Origin: a bacterium | Lineage (GTDB): Bacteria; Methylomirabilota; Methylomirabilia; Methylomirabilales; 2-02-FULL-66-22 | DNA: 64,000 nucleotides | Direction: 5' to 3' | Assembly: GCA_029580855.1 (NCBI GenBank) | Contig: JAKPQH010000174.1 | Coordinates: 28,248-92,247 of the forward strand | Part shown: piece after piece, positions 1 to 7,392 of the stretch | How the letters are laid out: each line of letters opens with the position of its first letter | Position numbering within the stretch: position 1 is the stretch's first letter | Notes under the pieces: model-generated | What the model was told of the DNA's origin: nothing | Databases searched by the model: none | The model's input: the letters and a program-made list of their open reading frames with translations, nothing else | Translations under genes and position numbers: made by a program

Positions 1-121
1 TCTTCCCGGCGCCGTTGGCCCCCAGGATGTTGACGACTTCGCGCTCCCTGACCTCGCAGGAGACGTCGTGGAGGGCCGGGACACCCCCGTAGCGCACCTC
101 AATGTTTCTGACTTCGAGCAT
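1..121 (-). CDS. livF: Branched-chain amino acid ABC transporter ATP-binding protein LivF, 5' part only
   Basis: The first 40 codons of an ABC ATPase are visible before the window edge. They begin MLEVRNIEVRYGG and reach the Walker A motif GANGAGK. LivF is one of two ATPases that energise uptake of branched-chain amino acids or related amides at the inner membrane. The start overlaps the end of livG by 23 bases, so the two are probably translationally coupled. The paralogue position (last in H-M-G-F order) supports LivF rather than LivG. The substrate cannot be told from this fragment. Confidence 0.9.
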   Translation of the reverse strand, partial: MLEVRNIEVRYGGVPALHDVSCEVREREVVNILGANGAGK

Positions 122-836
122 ATTTTTCCCCCAGGTACGCTTCGATGACCCGAGGAGTGTTGGCAATCTCGGACGGAAGCCCCTCCGCGATTTTGACCCC
201 TTGGTCCAGAACGATCACCCGGTGGGACAGGGGCATGATGACTTCCATGACGTGCTCGATCAGGAGCAGGGTGATCTCGCACTGGCCGTGGATCCGTTTC
301 AGAAGTTCCACGGCCTCGGCGGTCTCCTGACCCGTCAGACCGGACATCACCTCGTCCAGCATCAGCAGTTTCGGATCGGTCGCCAGCGCCCGGGCGAGCT
401 CCATCCGCTTCTGGATGGCGATGGGAAGCTCCCGGGCGCGCACGTCCCGCTTCTCCAGCAATCCGGTGAATCGCAGCACATCCAGGGCCTTCTCCCGGGC
501 CGCGTCGGTGTGCTCGAGTCGGCAAAATGCGCCAATCATCACGTTCTCGAGCACCGTCATGTCCGGCATCGCGCGGACCAACTGGAACGTCCGGGCAATA
601 CCCGATCGGCTGATCGCGTGCGGGGGCTGGTTGGTGATCTCCCTCCCCTGGAAATGCACCGTTCCGGTATCGACCTGGAGGAAGCCGGTAATACAATTGA
701 AGAGACAAGTCTTCCCCGCGCCGTTCGGGCCGATGATGCCGAGAATCTCGCCTTCCGCGAGCGTGAAGCTCACCTCGCGATTCGCCACGAGGCCGCCGAA
801 CGCCTTCGTCAGATTGGCAACAGTCAGCAGACTCAT
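99..836 (-). CDS. livG: Branched-chain amino acid ABC transporter ATP-binding protein LivG
   Basis: This is a 245-residue ABC ATPase with Walker A GPNGAGKT at residues 36-43, a Q-loop within ARTFQLVRAM (81-90) and Walker B LLMLDE at 157-162. It ends in the helical tail normal for LivG. The signature loop reads RELPIAIQKRMELARALA, without the usual Gly-Gln pair; LivG proteins often have a relaxed signature, but this one is more degenerate than most. The ATG overlaps the livM stop as ATGA, which implies coupling. It forms the ATPase pair with LivF on the cytoplasmic face of the LivHM channel. The family call is secure; the transported substrate is inferred only from family. Confidence 0.93.
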   Translation of the reverse strand: MSLLTVANLTKAFGGLVANREVSFTLAEGEILGIIGPNGAGKTCLFNCITGFLQVDTGTVHFQGREITNQPPHAISRSGIARTFQLVRAMPDMTVLENVMIGAFCRLEHTDAAREKALDVLRFTGLLEKRDVRARELPIAIQKRMELARALATDPKLLMLDEVMSGLTGQETAEAVELLKRIHGQCEITLLLIEHVMEVIMPLSHRVIVLDQGVKIAEGLPSEIANTPRVIEAYLGEKYARSQKH

Positions 837-1855
837 GGCCGGTCTCCACGCACAGCCCGGGTGATCCGCTGCAGGATGCCCATGATTCCCCGCGGCTCCA
901 CGGCCGCCAAGATCATGATGATGGCCCCGTAGATCATCAGATCCAGTCCCTGCAGAGACTTGCTCCCGCCCAGCGCCGAGCCGAGAAATCGATCCAGGGG
1001 AACCAGGATAGCTGCGCCGATGATCGGCCCCCACAGAGTCCCCGCTCCGCCAAGCATGGCCATGAGCGCGATCTGCATCGACAGCTCTGTGGACATGACG
1101 GCCTCGGGGTCGATGTACATAGTGTAAATGGCGTGGAATGATCCGCCCAGCGCGGCGAAGGCGGCTGCGATGGCATACGCCTTCAGCTTGGCAATGCGGA
1201 TGTCGATCCCCAAGCTCTTTGCGGCTTCGTCGTTCTCTTTGACCGCGCGCAACTGGTAACCCAATCGGTCGCCGCGAAACCAGTTGAGGAAAATCAACCC
1301 GCCCAGGAACATGGCCAGCACGACGTAGTACAGCGGGATGTTCGTGTGAAACTGCAGATAGAGGAGGCTCGGAGCCTGTTTGAGGGGCAAGTGAACGCCC
1401 CGCGACGCGTGAATCAGCTCCCAGTTGGAGAACAGGTCCTTGAGGACCAGCACTGCCGCGATCGTCGCGATGGCGAAGTAGTGCCCCTTGAGGGCGAAAA
1501 GCGGGTACCCGATGATCACGCACCAGGCCACGGCGAGGAGCATCCCTACCGGCGCGGAGAACCACGGCGGGACATCCCACCACACCAGCAGCATGGTGCT
1601 GGTATAGGCGCCGATGGCGAGGAACTGGGCCAGACCGATGTCGATCTGACCGCCGTACCCGCCGATGGCATTCCAGCCCATAGCCAGGAACGAGAAGAGC
1701 AGGAACTGAATGACCACGGTCCGAAAGAAGGAACTGAAGCCGAGATGGGGCATCAGGCACAGGAAAAGAAGTCCACCGCCCAACACGATCCTCGCCGGAA
1801 CGGAAAAGCTGCGCACATCGCGGATGAGGTAGGTGAGGAAACGCGGCATCACCAT
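833..1855 (-). CDS. livM: Branched-chain amino acid ABC transporter permease LivM
   Basis: This is a 340-residue hydrophobic permease of the LivM family. The N-terminus is cytoplasmic (MVMPRFLTYLIRDVRSF), followed by many membrane segments and the family motif GQIDIGLAQFLAIGAYTS. The chosen ATG at 1855 has AAAGGG eight bases upstream and overlaps the livH stop by seven bases. An in-frame ATG six bases later would give a TGATG overlap and is an alternative. Its stop overlaps the livG start as ATGA. With LivH it forms the transmembrane channel fed by the binding protein encoded upstream. Confidence 0.92.
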   Translation of the reverse strand: MVMPRFLTYLIRDVRSFSVPARIVLGGGLLFLCLMPHLGFSSFFRTVVIQFLLFSFLAMGWNAIGGYGGQIDIGLAQFLAIGAYTSTMLLVWWDVPPWFSAPVGMLLAVAWCVIIGYPLFALKGHYFAIATIAAVLVLKDLFSNWELIHASRGVHLPLKQAPSLLYLQFHTNIPLYYVVLAMFLGGLIFLNWFRGDRLGYQLRAVKENDEAAKSLGIDIRIAKLKAYAIAAAFAALGGSFHAIYTMYIDPEAVMSTELSMQIALMAMLGGAGTLWGPIIGAAILVPLDRFLGSALGGSKSLQGLDLMIYGAIIMILAAVEPRGIMGILQRITRAVRGDRP

Positions 1856-2706
1856 CCGAACAGCCCTTTGGGTCGGAGCAGGACAACCAACAGGTAGGTC
1901 GCGTACACAATGGTGAACTTGAACTGCGAGCCGACGTAGAGACCGCCGACGACCTCGATCACACCGATCAGCACGCCCGCCACGAACGCCCCGCCGATGG
2001 ACCCGAATCCCCCCAGGGCAACTGTGGCAAACGCGATCATGACAAAGACCAGCCCGACGGTCGGATAGATGTAATAAAAGTTGGCCAGCAGCGCCCCGGC
2101 AATCCCCACGATTGCACTCGCGAGAGCCCACGCCAAATAGTTGATCCGCTCCGTCCGGATTCCCATCAGGGTTGCGCCCAGTCCGTCCAGGGCCGTCGCC
2201 CGCATCGCCATGCCGATCCGGGTGTGGTTGAAAAGATAGTAGATGAGGGCAAAGGCAACGATCGCCACCACGCCGGCGGCCAGGACCGAGAGGTCCAACA
2301 CCAATCCCTCGGCGATCCGGACGCTCTTGCCGATCAACCAGCCGCGCTTGACCATCTTGTAGTTCGATCCGGTCAGAAAAAGGAAGAGATTCTGCAGGAA
2401 GAGCATCAGCCCGAAGGTGGAAAAAAGCTGAGCGATCATCGGCCCCCGGATGACGTGGCGCACCAGGAAATGATAGGTCGCCACACCGAGGATAGAGGCG
2501 GCCAGGGCAGAGAGCGGGATGCTGGCCAGCGGATCCAACCCGAGGAGTTGGTTGGCGTAGAAAGCGGTCAGCATGCCGACGAGCAGAAATTCCCCGTGGG
2601 CGAAATTGACGAACTCCATCACGCCGAAGATGATCGTCAGGCCCAGGGCGATGAGGGCGAAGAGTAGCCCCATCAGGATACCAGTGATTATGGCTTGCAG
2701 AAGCAC
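1849..2706 (-). CDS. livH: Branched-chain amino acid ABC transporter permease LivH
   Basis: This is a 285-residue integral membrane permease of the LivH family. The segments LGLTIIFGVMEFVNFAHGEF and ALGGFGSIGGAFVAGVLIG are typical of it. I place the start at a GTG (2706) because GAGGAAGG lies just upstream at good spacing; a longer reading from 2742 lacks such a site. The gene follows the binding-protein gene after a 111-base gap that contains a strong hairpin. It pairs with LivM in the membrane. Confidence 0.9.
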   Translation of the reverse strand: MLLQAIITGILMGLLFALIALGLTIIFGVMEFVNFAHGEFLLVGMLTAFYANQLLGLDPLASIPLSALAASILGVATYHFLVRHVIRGPMIAQLFSTFGLMLFLQNLFLFLTGSNYKMVKRGWLIGKSVRIAEGLVLDLSVLAAGVVAIVAFALIYYLFNHTRIGMAMRATALDGLGATLMGIRTERINYLAWALASAIVGIAGALLANFYYIYPTVGLVFVMIAFATVALGGFGSIGGAFVAGVLIGVIEVVGGLYVGSQFKFTIVYATYLLVVLLRPKGLFGW

Positions 2707-2746
2707 GGTGCCTTCCTCGTTACGCGATACCGGGGCCAGCACACGG

Positions 2747-2775
2747 CGGCCGGAGACGACGGGCGCCTCCGGCCG
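2747..2775 (-). other. Intercistronic hairpin between binding-protein gene and livH
   Basis: A perfect 9-bp inverted repeat (CGGCCGGAG / CTCCGGCCG) with an 11-base loop lies in the gap between the binding-protein gene and livH. No T-run follows on the minus strand, so it is not a full intrinsic terminator. A stabiliser of the upstream message or a partial attenuator is more likely. Similar hairpins occupy the same position in the two other ABC operons of this window. Confidence 0.6.
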
Positions 2776-2817
2776 ATCTCCGGAAATCCTTTCGAGCGAA
2801 GACCCGGGACCGTCTCG

Positions 2818-4110
2818 CTATTTCCACTGCGGGAACGGGTAGATCATCTTGGCCGTACCCATCTCCCCAGGGTACACGACCTGCCGGACGCCCTTCTGGA
2901 TCTGGGTCACGGCGGCGCTGACCTTTCGATTCTGTCCGGTGTCGCCGCCGAAGTTCTCAAACTTGACCCCGGTCCAGGGCATGATGACCTCTTTCCCGGG
3001 CAGATCAAGTTCGTTGAACGCCTTTTGGATGGCCGCCGAATCGGCCTTGCCGGCCTTGTTGAGCACGTGAGCCCAGATCTGGGCGCCGGTAAAGCCCAGG
3101 GCGGATGCGGTGGTCAGATCCTTTCCGGCGCGCTGCTTGTACATGTCGTTGATCTTCGCCGTCACCGGTTTAGCCTTGGCGAGGGCGCTCAGGAAGAAGT
3201 GGTCGATCACCATCGTCGCGCTGGCGTCGTCGCCCAACGCCTCCAGGTACCCGGCCTCGGCGAATCCACCGTCAAACCCCATGACCACCTTCGGCGCAAA
3301 CCGCATCGACTTGAAGGTCTTAGTGAAGAGAATGGCGTCCGACACGTAGGAGGCCATAATGACCACGTTCGGCTTGCTCGCCATCACCTTCTGGACTTCG
3401 CTGGACAGGTCCGGCGCCCGGTGGCTGTAGGTCACAATCTCCGTCACCTTGTATCCGTGCGCTTTCGCCGCCGTCTCCAGGACCCCCTTGCACGCCGTGC
3501 CCCACTCCGTGTTCTCGGCCACGATGGCCACACCGTCGAGATCCGCTTTGGACTGGACCCCCCCAACCCTCTCCTTGACCATGTAGTCGAGCATTTTGAA
3601 CACATCGCTGGCGAACATCTCCACGTGGAGGTTGGCGTGCCAGAACCACTTGAACCCGCGCCGAACCAGGGCGGGCGATGACGAGTCAGAGTTGAGCATG
3701 GCGATGCCCTGACGTTCCGTGATAGCGCTGACCGACATCGTCACGGAGCTCATCCACGACCCGAGGATGCCGACCACCTTGTCGTCGTCGATCAGGCGGC
3801 GGGCGAGGTCCGCCCCACGGGTCGGATCCCCTCGATGATCGGCAAGGACAAAGCTCAGCTTCGCGTTACCGAACGAGGGAATGCCCTTCCACTTGGCGAT
3901 GTCCAGATCCACACCGGGAGCACCGTTGTTGATGAGGTCCTCGGCGAGCTGGATCCCGGCGCGGATCTCATCCCCGGTCGACGCCAGGGAACCGGTAAGG
4001 GGGAAGATGGCTCCAACCTTGACCTCTTTCGCTTGAGCCATGGCCATCCCGGCAGTAAACGCGAGACAGAGTGAACAGAGCAGACCCGCCGACAAATTCC
4101 GCTTGCTCAT
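2818..4110 (-). CDS. Periplasmic substrate-binding protein of the Liv-type ABC transporter
   Basis: This is a 430-residue protein with a signal peptide (MSKRNLSAGLLCSLCLAF to about residue 26, AMAQA cleavage) followed by the type I periplasmic-binding fold typical of LivJ/amide receptors. It begins KVGAIFPLTGSLAS and contains VVGILGSWMSSVTMSVSAIT. GGGAGG sits just upstream of the ATG at 4110. The gene overlaps the unknown gene upstream as ATGA. It delivers ligand to LivHMGF. The family includes leucine, urea, amide and aromatic-acid receptors, so the ligand is open. Confidence 0.88.
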   Translation of the reverse strand: MSKRNLSAGLLCSLCLAFTAGMAMAQAKEVKVGAIFPLTGSLASTGDEIRAGIQLAEDLINNGAPGVDLDIAKWKGIPSFGNAKLSFVLADHRGDPTRGADLARRLIDDDKVVGILGSWMSSVTMSVSAITERQGIAMLNSDSSSPALVRRGFKWFWHANLHVEMFASDVFKMLDYMVKERVGGVQSKADLDGVAIVAENTEWGTACKGVLETAAKAHGYKVTEIVTYSHRAPDLSSEVQKVMASKPNVVIMASYVSDAILFTKTFKSMRFAPKVVMGFDGGFAEAGYLEALGDDASATMVIDHFFLSALAKAKPVTAKINDMYKQRAGKDLTTASALGFTGAQIWAHVLNKAGKADSAAIQKAFNELDLPGKEVIMPWTGVKFENFGGDTGQNRKVSAAVTQIQKGVRQVVYPGEMGTAKMIYPFPQWK

Positions 4111-4595
4111 CGATCCCTCCCTTTCCGGTTCTGGGCATCGCGCGACGACTCCGGGGCTTCGGAACCGCCGACTACCCTCTTCAGCGTTTCGTTGATCTCG
4201 TACCAAGGCATCTGCGCATCGATCCAGAAATTGACCCGGCCCGCCACGCTCATGAGCTGTTCGAGCCCGACCAGGAAGGCCGCCCGGTCCCTGTAGTCGA
4301 ATCCGGCCGCGGTGGCCTCGATTCGCCGCGCGGCCTCGTCCAGCCCGTACCAGCCCCGGAATCGTCCGGCGTAATAGGCCAGGAGCGCTTCGATCAACCC
4401 TCGCATCGCCGCTGGCCCGTCGGCCGACGCGGACACGGCCTGGTGGATCACGAAGAGAATCTCGTGGAAATTTCTGGTGTCCGCTTCGCTGTACAGCAGT
4501 CCGCCGGCGGGCTGCAACGCCCCCTGGCGGCCCATCAACGCCCGGATCTCCTCCGGTGGTCCGGCGAACAAAGGATCCACGGTTACGCTTCCCAT
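4107..4595 (-). CDS. Hypothetical protein in the SDR-Liv operon
   Basis: This 162-residue, mostly helical soluble protein begins MGSVTVDPLFAGPPEEI and shows no signal peptide or membrane span. I do not recognise the family. It starts seven bases after the dehydrogenase stop, and its own stop overlaps the binding-protein start by four bases, so it is transcribed and probably translated with both. It holds several aromatic residues (RFRGWYGLDEA, GRVNFWIDAQMPWYEIN). The position suggests a role in metabolism of the transported compound. The start is uncertain: no strong ribosome site precedes 4595, and a longer start at 4643 is possible. Confidence 0.6.
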   Translation of the reverse strand: MGSVTVDPLFAGPPEEIRALMGRQGALQPAGGLLYSEADTRNFHEILFVIHQAVSASADGPAAMRGLIEALLAYYAGRFRGWYGLDEAARRIEATAAGFDYRDRAAFLVGLEQLMSVAGRVNFWIDAQMPWYEINETLKRVVGGSEAPESSRDAQNRKGRDR

Positions 4596-4602
4596 GACAC
4601 TT

Positions 4603-5376
4603 TCATTTGGGCTCGAGGAAATAGCTGAACCGCCCGCCGTCAACCCGCAGCGTTTCCCCGGTGATATGAGCCGCCTGGGTGGAACTCAGGTAGACGATCG
4701 CCTGGGCGATGTCGAAAGACTCCGCCAGCGCCCCCCGGGGCGTCTGGCGAAGCATCATCTCTTCCATCTCAGGCTTGACGGCCAGCATGGGCGTCCGGGT
4801 GAATCCGGGCGCGACGCAGTTCACCGTGATTCCGGACGCAGCCAGTTCGAGCGAGGCGGTCCGCGTTAGCCCCTCGATCCCTGCCTTGGCGGCGGCGTAG
4901 TTCGCGATGCCCGGCCGACCGCCGGAGATGCCATGGATGGAGGCAAGATTGACGATCCGTCCCCACCGCTTCCGAATCATCCCCGGTGCCGCCTGCCGGA
5001 TCCAGAGAAACGCTCCTTTCAGGTGCACCCCCAGCATAACGTCCCAGTGTTCCTCGGGCATCTCGACGATGCGTTTTCCGAGGTACGGCGGACCCACACC
5101 GGCGTTGTTGACCAGAATATCGATCTCGCCGAGTGCGGCGATGGTTTGGCTGTGCGCCTTGGCCACCGAATCCGACCGCGAAACATCGCAGTCCAGAGCC
5201 ACGGCCCGTTGCCCCTTCGACCGCATCCCTTCAGCCGCCTGCTCCGCGGCCTCGCGCCGGATATCGGCCAGCGCGACACACGCCCCTTCCTGGCCGAACA
5301 GCTCCGCCACCGCCCGGCCGATCCCCTGCGAGGCCCCGGTGACCAGCGCGACCTTTCCTTGTAATCCCAGATCCAT
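4603..5376 (-). CDS. SDR-family NAD(P)-dependent oxidoreductase
   Basis: This 257-residue classical short-chain dehydrogenase has a glycine-rich cofactor loop TGASQGIG near residue 15, the NNAG motif, and catalytic Ser-Tyr-Lys seen as LASIHGISGG followed by YAAAK. The C-terminus GETLRVDGG is FabG-like. An Asp at the end of the second strand (LADIRRE) would favour NAD(H). AGGGG lies six bases before the ATG at 5376. It is the first recognisable gene of the operon with the Liv-type transporter, so it may oxidise or reduce the imported compound. The substrate is unknown. Confidence 0.88.
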   Translation of the reverse strand: MDLGLQGKVALVTGASQGIGRAVAELFGQEGACVALADIRREAAEQAAEGMRSKGQRAVALDCDVSRSDSVAKAHSQTIAALGEIDILVNNAGVGPPYLGKRIVEMPEEHWDVMLGVHLKGAFLWIRQAAPGMIRKRWGRIVNLASIHGISGGRPGIANYAAAKAGIEGLTRTASLELAASGITVNCVAPGFTRTPMLAVKPEMEEMMLRQTPRGALAESFDIAQAIVYLSSTQAAHITGETLRVDGGRFSYFLEPK

Positions 5377-5465
5377 CAGCAACCCCTTGACGTCCTCGTT
5401 CCTATCCTGTGTTATCCGCTACAGATTCTCAGCGATCTCGATAGATGCCGATAGACTCGCCACAT

Positions 5466-5609
5466 CAGGCTGCTCAAAAGATCCATTTGCAGGGCGGATC
5501 CACCATCCCCTGGCTGGATGCCCGGACGCCGAGTGAGACGTACCGGGATATGCGCCGCAGTGGACGCGCGAGCGGTCCAACGTGGCAGATGGGTTTTTTC
5601 AGCAACCTG
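5466..5609 (+). repeat. Interspersed stop-codon-linked repeat, copy A
   Basis: This is one of seven copies of a repeat family. It starts CAGGCTGCTCAAAAG and ends TTTTTTCAGCAACCTG; the ends are near-inverted repeats. The interior holds the family words GCAGGGCGG and GCGCCGCAG. The stop codon of the minus-strand DUF3830-like gene (5599-5601) lies inside the right end, so the repeat supplies the last codons and stop of that gene. Confidence 0.75.
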
Positions 5610-6093
5610 GATCCAGCGCCTCCAGTCGTACAGTAGTCCCCACTCCCCGTCGCAGTGCTTCGCCTGCCGCAGCCACCCGGTCGAGCCCCTCGGAAATCCT
5701 TCCCAGGACGAGCACAGTCGCATCCTCCTTCTCGAAGGCGCCGTAGTAGAAGAGCATTTGTTGCCGATTGGGCCAGTAAGCCACGGTGCCCCTGGCGAGC
5801 CGGTTGACATGCACCGTCTGCTGCGGGGGGATGAAAAACGGAACCAAAAAGAGAACGCTCTGTCCGGAGATCTTGGCGTAATGTAGTTCGGTCTCGTACG
5901 GAAGACACGCGGCGAAGCGTCGCACCAACGGTGGGGACGCGTCCGGCGACACGTCCATCACGGCGGGTGCACCATTGATCGTCAGCGCCACGCGTCCAAG
6001 CTCGGCCACAGGAGTCACCACACCAATGCGTCGGATGTTCGCCACATCGGGCCCGCTGCGGGCGCGGGCCGTCACGCGGCATGCCGGGGCCAT
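5599..6093 (-). CDS. Cyclophilin-like fold protein (DUF3830-like)
   Basis: This protein of up to 164 residues has a core from RVALTINGAP to the C-terminus that looks like the small cyclophilin-like beta-barrel family (DUF3830/TM1367 type). Signs are an early Ala/Pro-rich turn, LPYETELHYAKISG, then LFLVPFFIPP and a PNRQQMLFYYGAF strand. No catalytic role is established for the family. The start is uncertain. A good promoter has its -10 only two bases before the ATG at 6093, so translation more likely begins at a later GTG (for example near 6012). Its last codons and stop lie inside repeat copy A. Confidence 0.6.
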   Translation of the reverse strand: MAPACRVTARARSGPDVANIRRIGVVTPVAELGRVALTINGAPAVMDVSPDASPPLVRRFAACLPYETELHYAKISGQSVLFLVPFFIPPQQTVHVNRLARGTVAYWPNRQQMLFYYGAFEKEDATVLVLGRISEGLDRVAAAGEALRRGVGTTVRLEALDPGC

Positions 6094-6094
6094 A

Positions 6095-6124
6095 CGTATA
6101 CTGCAAGGGATAGGAAATCGTCAA
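6095..6124 (-). promoter_or_regulatory. Sigma-70-like promoter for the cyclophilin-like gene
   Basis: On the minus strand TTGACG (6124-6119) and TATACG (6100-6095) are separated by 18 bases. It lies just after the acyltransferase stop, in the gap before the cyclophilin-like gene. It would start transcription at about 6088. Confidence 0.55.
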
Positions 6125-6151
6125 GCCACTTGGAAACCGCTGGTCAGTCCG

Positions 6152-6943
6152 CTACGCGGCGACCACGCCACCCCATACCTTTAGATGGTCCGCCACGAAC
6201 CGGATGATCGCCTCGTGCTCCTCAGCACCTCGGTCTTGGAGGCGGAGAGGTGGACCGAAGGCGAAATGGATCGTCTTCGAGGGATCGATCCTTCCGAAAT
6301 CTTTCACGAGCCTTCCGTTGCCCCACGCGTCCGTCTTGAGGGCAAACGGGATCACGGGCGCGGCGGCTCGCTTCGCCAGCTTGACGCCCATCGTGTTGAA
6401 CTGCTTGGGATCGAACTCCGGCACCCGCGTCGTCTGAGGAAAAATGACGAGCGAGATCCCTTTGCTCAGCCGCTCCGCACCGCCCTCCAGAACGGCCTTC
6501 AGGTCCTCGCGCGGGTTCGTGCGACCGACGGCGATGGGATCCCGGGAGCGCATCACGTGGCCGAACACCGGGTAGTCCATCAGGCTCTGCTTGACCACGA
6601 AGGTGATCTTTTTGAACGGAAGCAGGATCACGGGCAGGATGAAGGTCTCCAGCGTGCTCATGTGGTTCCCGATGAAGACACAGGGACCGTCCAGGGCTGC
6701 CACCTGCTCCAGACCGGAGACGTCGAACCTCGCGCCGGCCGCCTCCAGCGCCTGCAGCGTTGCGAAGCTGCCCCGCTCCCATTCCGCATCATCGTATTGT
6801 CCCCGCTTCGCCTTGGCGGCGGCTCGAAAGATGATAGGAAAGATGCGGACGTAGAAGACCAGACCCGGCGAGATCCGCCCGAGGGCCGTGCGGCGGTCCC
6901 CGCTGGTCCTGTAGCAGCCATGCACCACCGGCAAAACGCTCAT
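6152..6943 (-). CDS. PlsC-like 1-acyl-sn-glycerol-3-phosphate acyltransferase
   Basis: This 263-residue protein carries the lysophospholipid acyltransferase motifs. NHMSTLE at residues 93-99 is an H-x4-E variant of the usual H-x4-D catalytic block, and FPQTTR at 168-173 replaces FPEGTR. It would transfer an acyl chain to a lysophospholipid or related acceptor at the inner membrane. Only one hydrophobic stretch (LVFYVRIFPIIF) near the N-terminus could anchor it. GGAGG precedes the ATG by six bases. The altered motif II Glu-to-Gln and the Glu in motif I suggest a divergent acceptor specificity rather than the housekeeping PlsC. Confidence 0.78.
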   Translation of the reverse strand: MSVLPVVHGCYRTSGDRRTALGRISPGLVFYVRIFPIIFRAAAKAKRGQYDDAEWERGSFATLQALEAAGARFDVSGLEQVAALDGPCVFIGNHMSTLETFILPVILLPFKKITFVVKQSLMDYPVFGHVMRSRDPIAVGRTNPREDLKAVLEGGAERLSKGISLVIFPQTTRVPEFDPKQFNTMGVKLAKRAAAPVIPFALKTDAWGNGRLVKDFGRIDPSKTIHFAFGPPLRLQDRGAEEHEAIIRFVADHLKVWGGVVAA

Positions 6944-7059
6944 CTTGATCCTCCGTGCCGCAATCCGCCTCCGGTTTCCCGGCCACGCATCGTATTGAGA
7001 AGCCCGCGCGGCCGCCAGCGGATCGCACAGCGCCTCGCCATCGTGAAAAGGGGTGCCCG

Positions 7060-7290
7060 GAACAAAGAGACCGCAGGAGGATCCCGCCCCTGCGGTCTCG
7101 ACGCCGTCTGCGCGAGCGTTCCGCGTGCCACGGTGGTGACCGTGGATCTCTACGCGCGGTCAGCCATTCCCTCGAGGTTCGTGGTCCCGACCTCGCGCGA
7201 ACGGGAACACTTCTTGCGGAAGACTTCTCGTCCGGTTCGGGTCGCTGAAACCCTTCTGCTTCTTGTGCATGGTGTGTTGGCCGTTTCCGT
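7060..7290 (-). ncRNA. Candidate structured RNA downstream of aspS
   Basis: The 450-base gap between aspS and the acyltransferase gene has no convincing gene. On the minus strand it holds three consecutive hairpins: CGAGGT/ACCTCG (7173-7195), a perfect 7-bp stem with a 4-base loop (7128-7145), and an 11-bp terminator-like stem (7067-7099) followed by TTTGTT. This order suggests either a long structured 3' region of the aspS message or a separate small RNA. No promoter was identified with confidence. Confidence 0.35.
7067..7099 (-). terminator. Rho-independent-like terminator after aspS
   Basis: GAGACCGCAGG and CCTGCGGTCTC form an 11-bp perfect stem with an 11-base loop. In the minus direction it is followed by TTTGTTCC. 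It is the only clear terminator between aspS and the acyltransferase gene and would end the glpX-hisS-aspS transcript or a small RNA. Confidence 0.6.
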
Positions 7291-7293
7291 TTA

Positions 7294-7342
7294 GGAGCCG
7301 TTACGAAATAACTTATCCATTCTTGGATTTCGTTACCGCTCC
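7294..7342. repeat. Palindromic element 3' of aspS
   Basis: Two 16-base arms (GGAGCCGTTACGAAAT and ATTTCGTTACCGCTCC) are inverted repeats with two mismatches around a 17-base AT-rich loop. It sits about 50 bases after the aspS stop and is noticeably lower in GC than its surroundings. It could be a REP-like unit or a hairpin protecting the aspS message. No second copy was seen in the window. Confidence 0.55.
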
Positions 7343-7392
7343 TTATGCCGTCTACGAAATTTCTCCTGTCGCGCTTATTCTTTGACAACGGC

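Noticed and set aside
7160..7270. 36-codon minus-strand frame starting MHKKQKGFSDPNRT downstream of aspS
   Set aside because: No ribosome-binding site and the region is better explained as structured RNA with a terminator.
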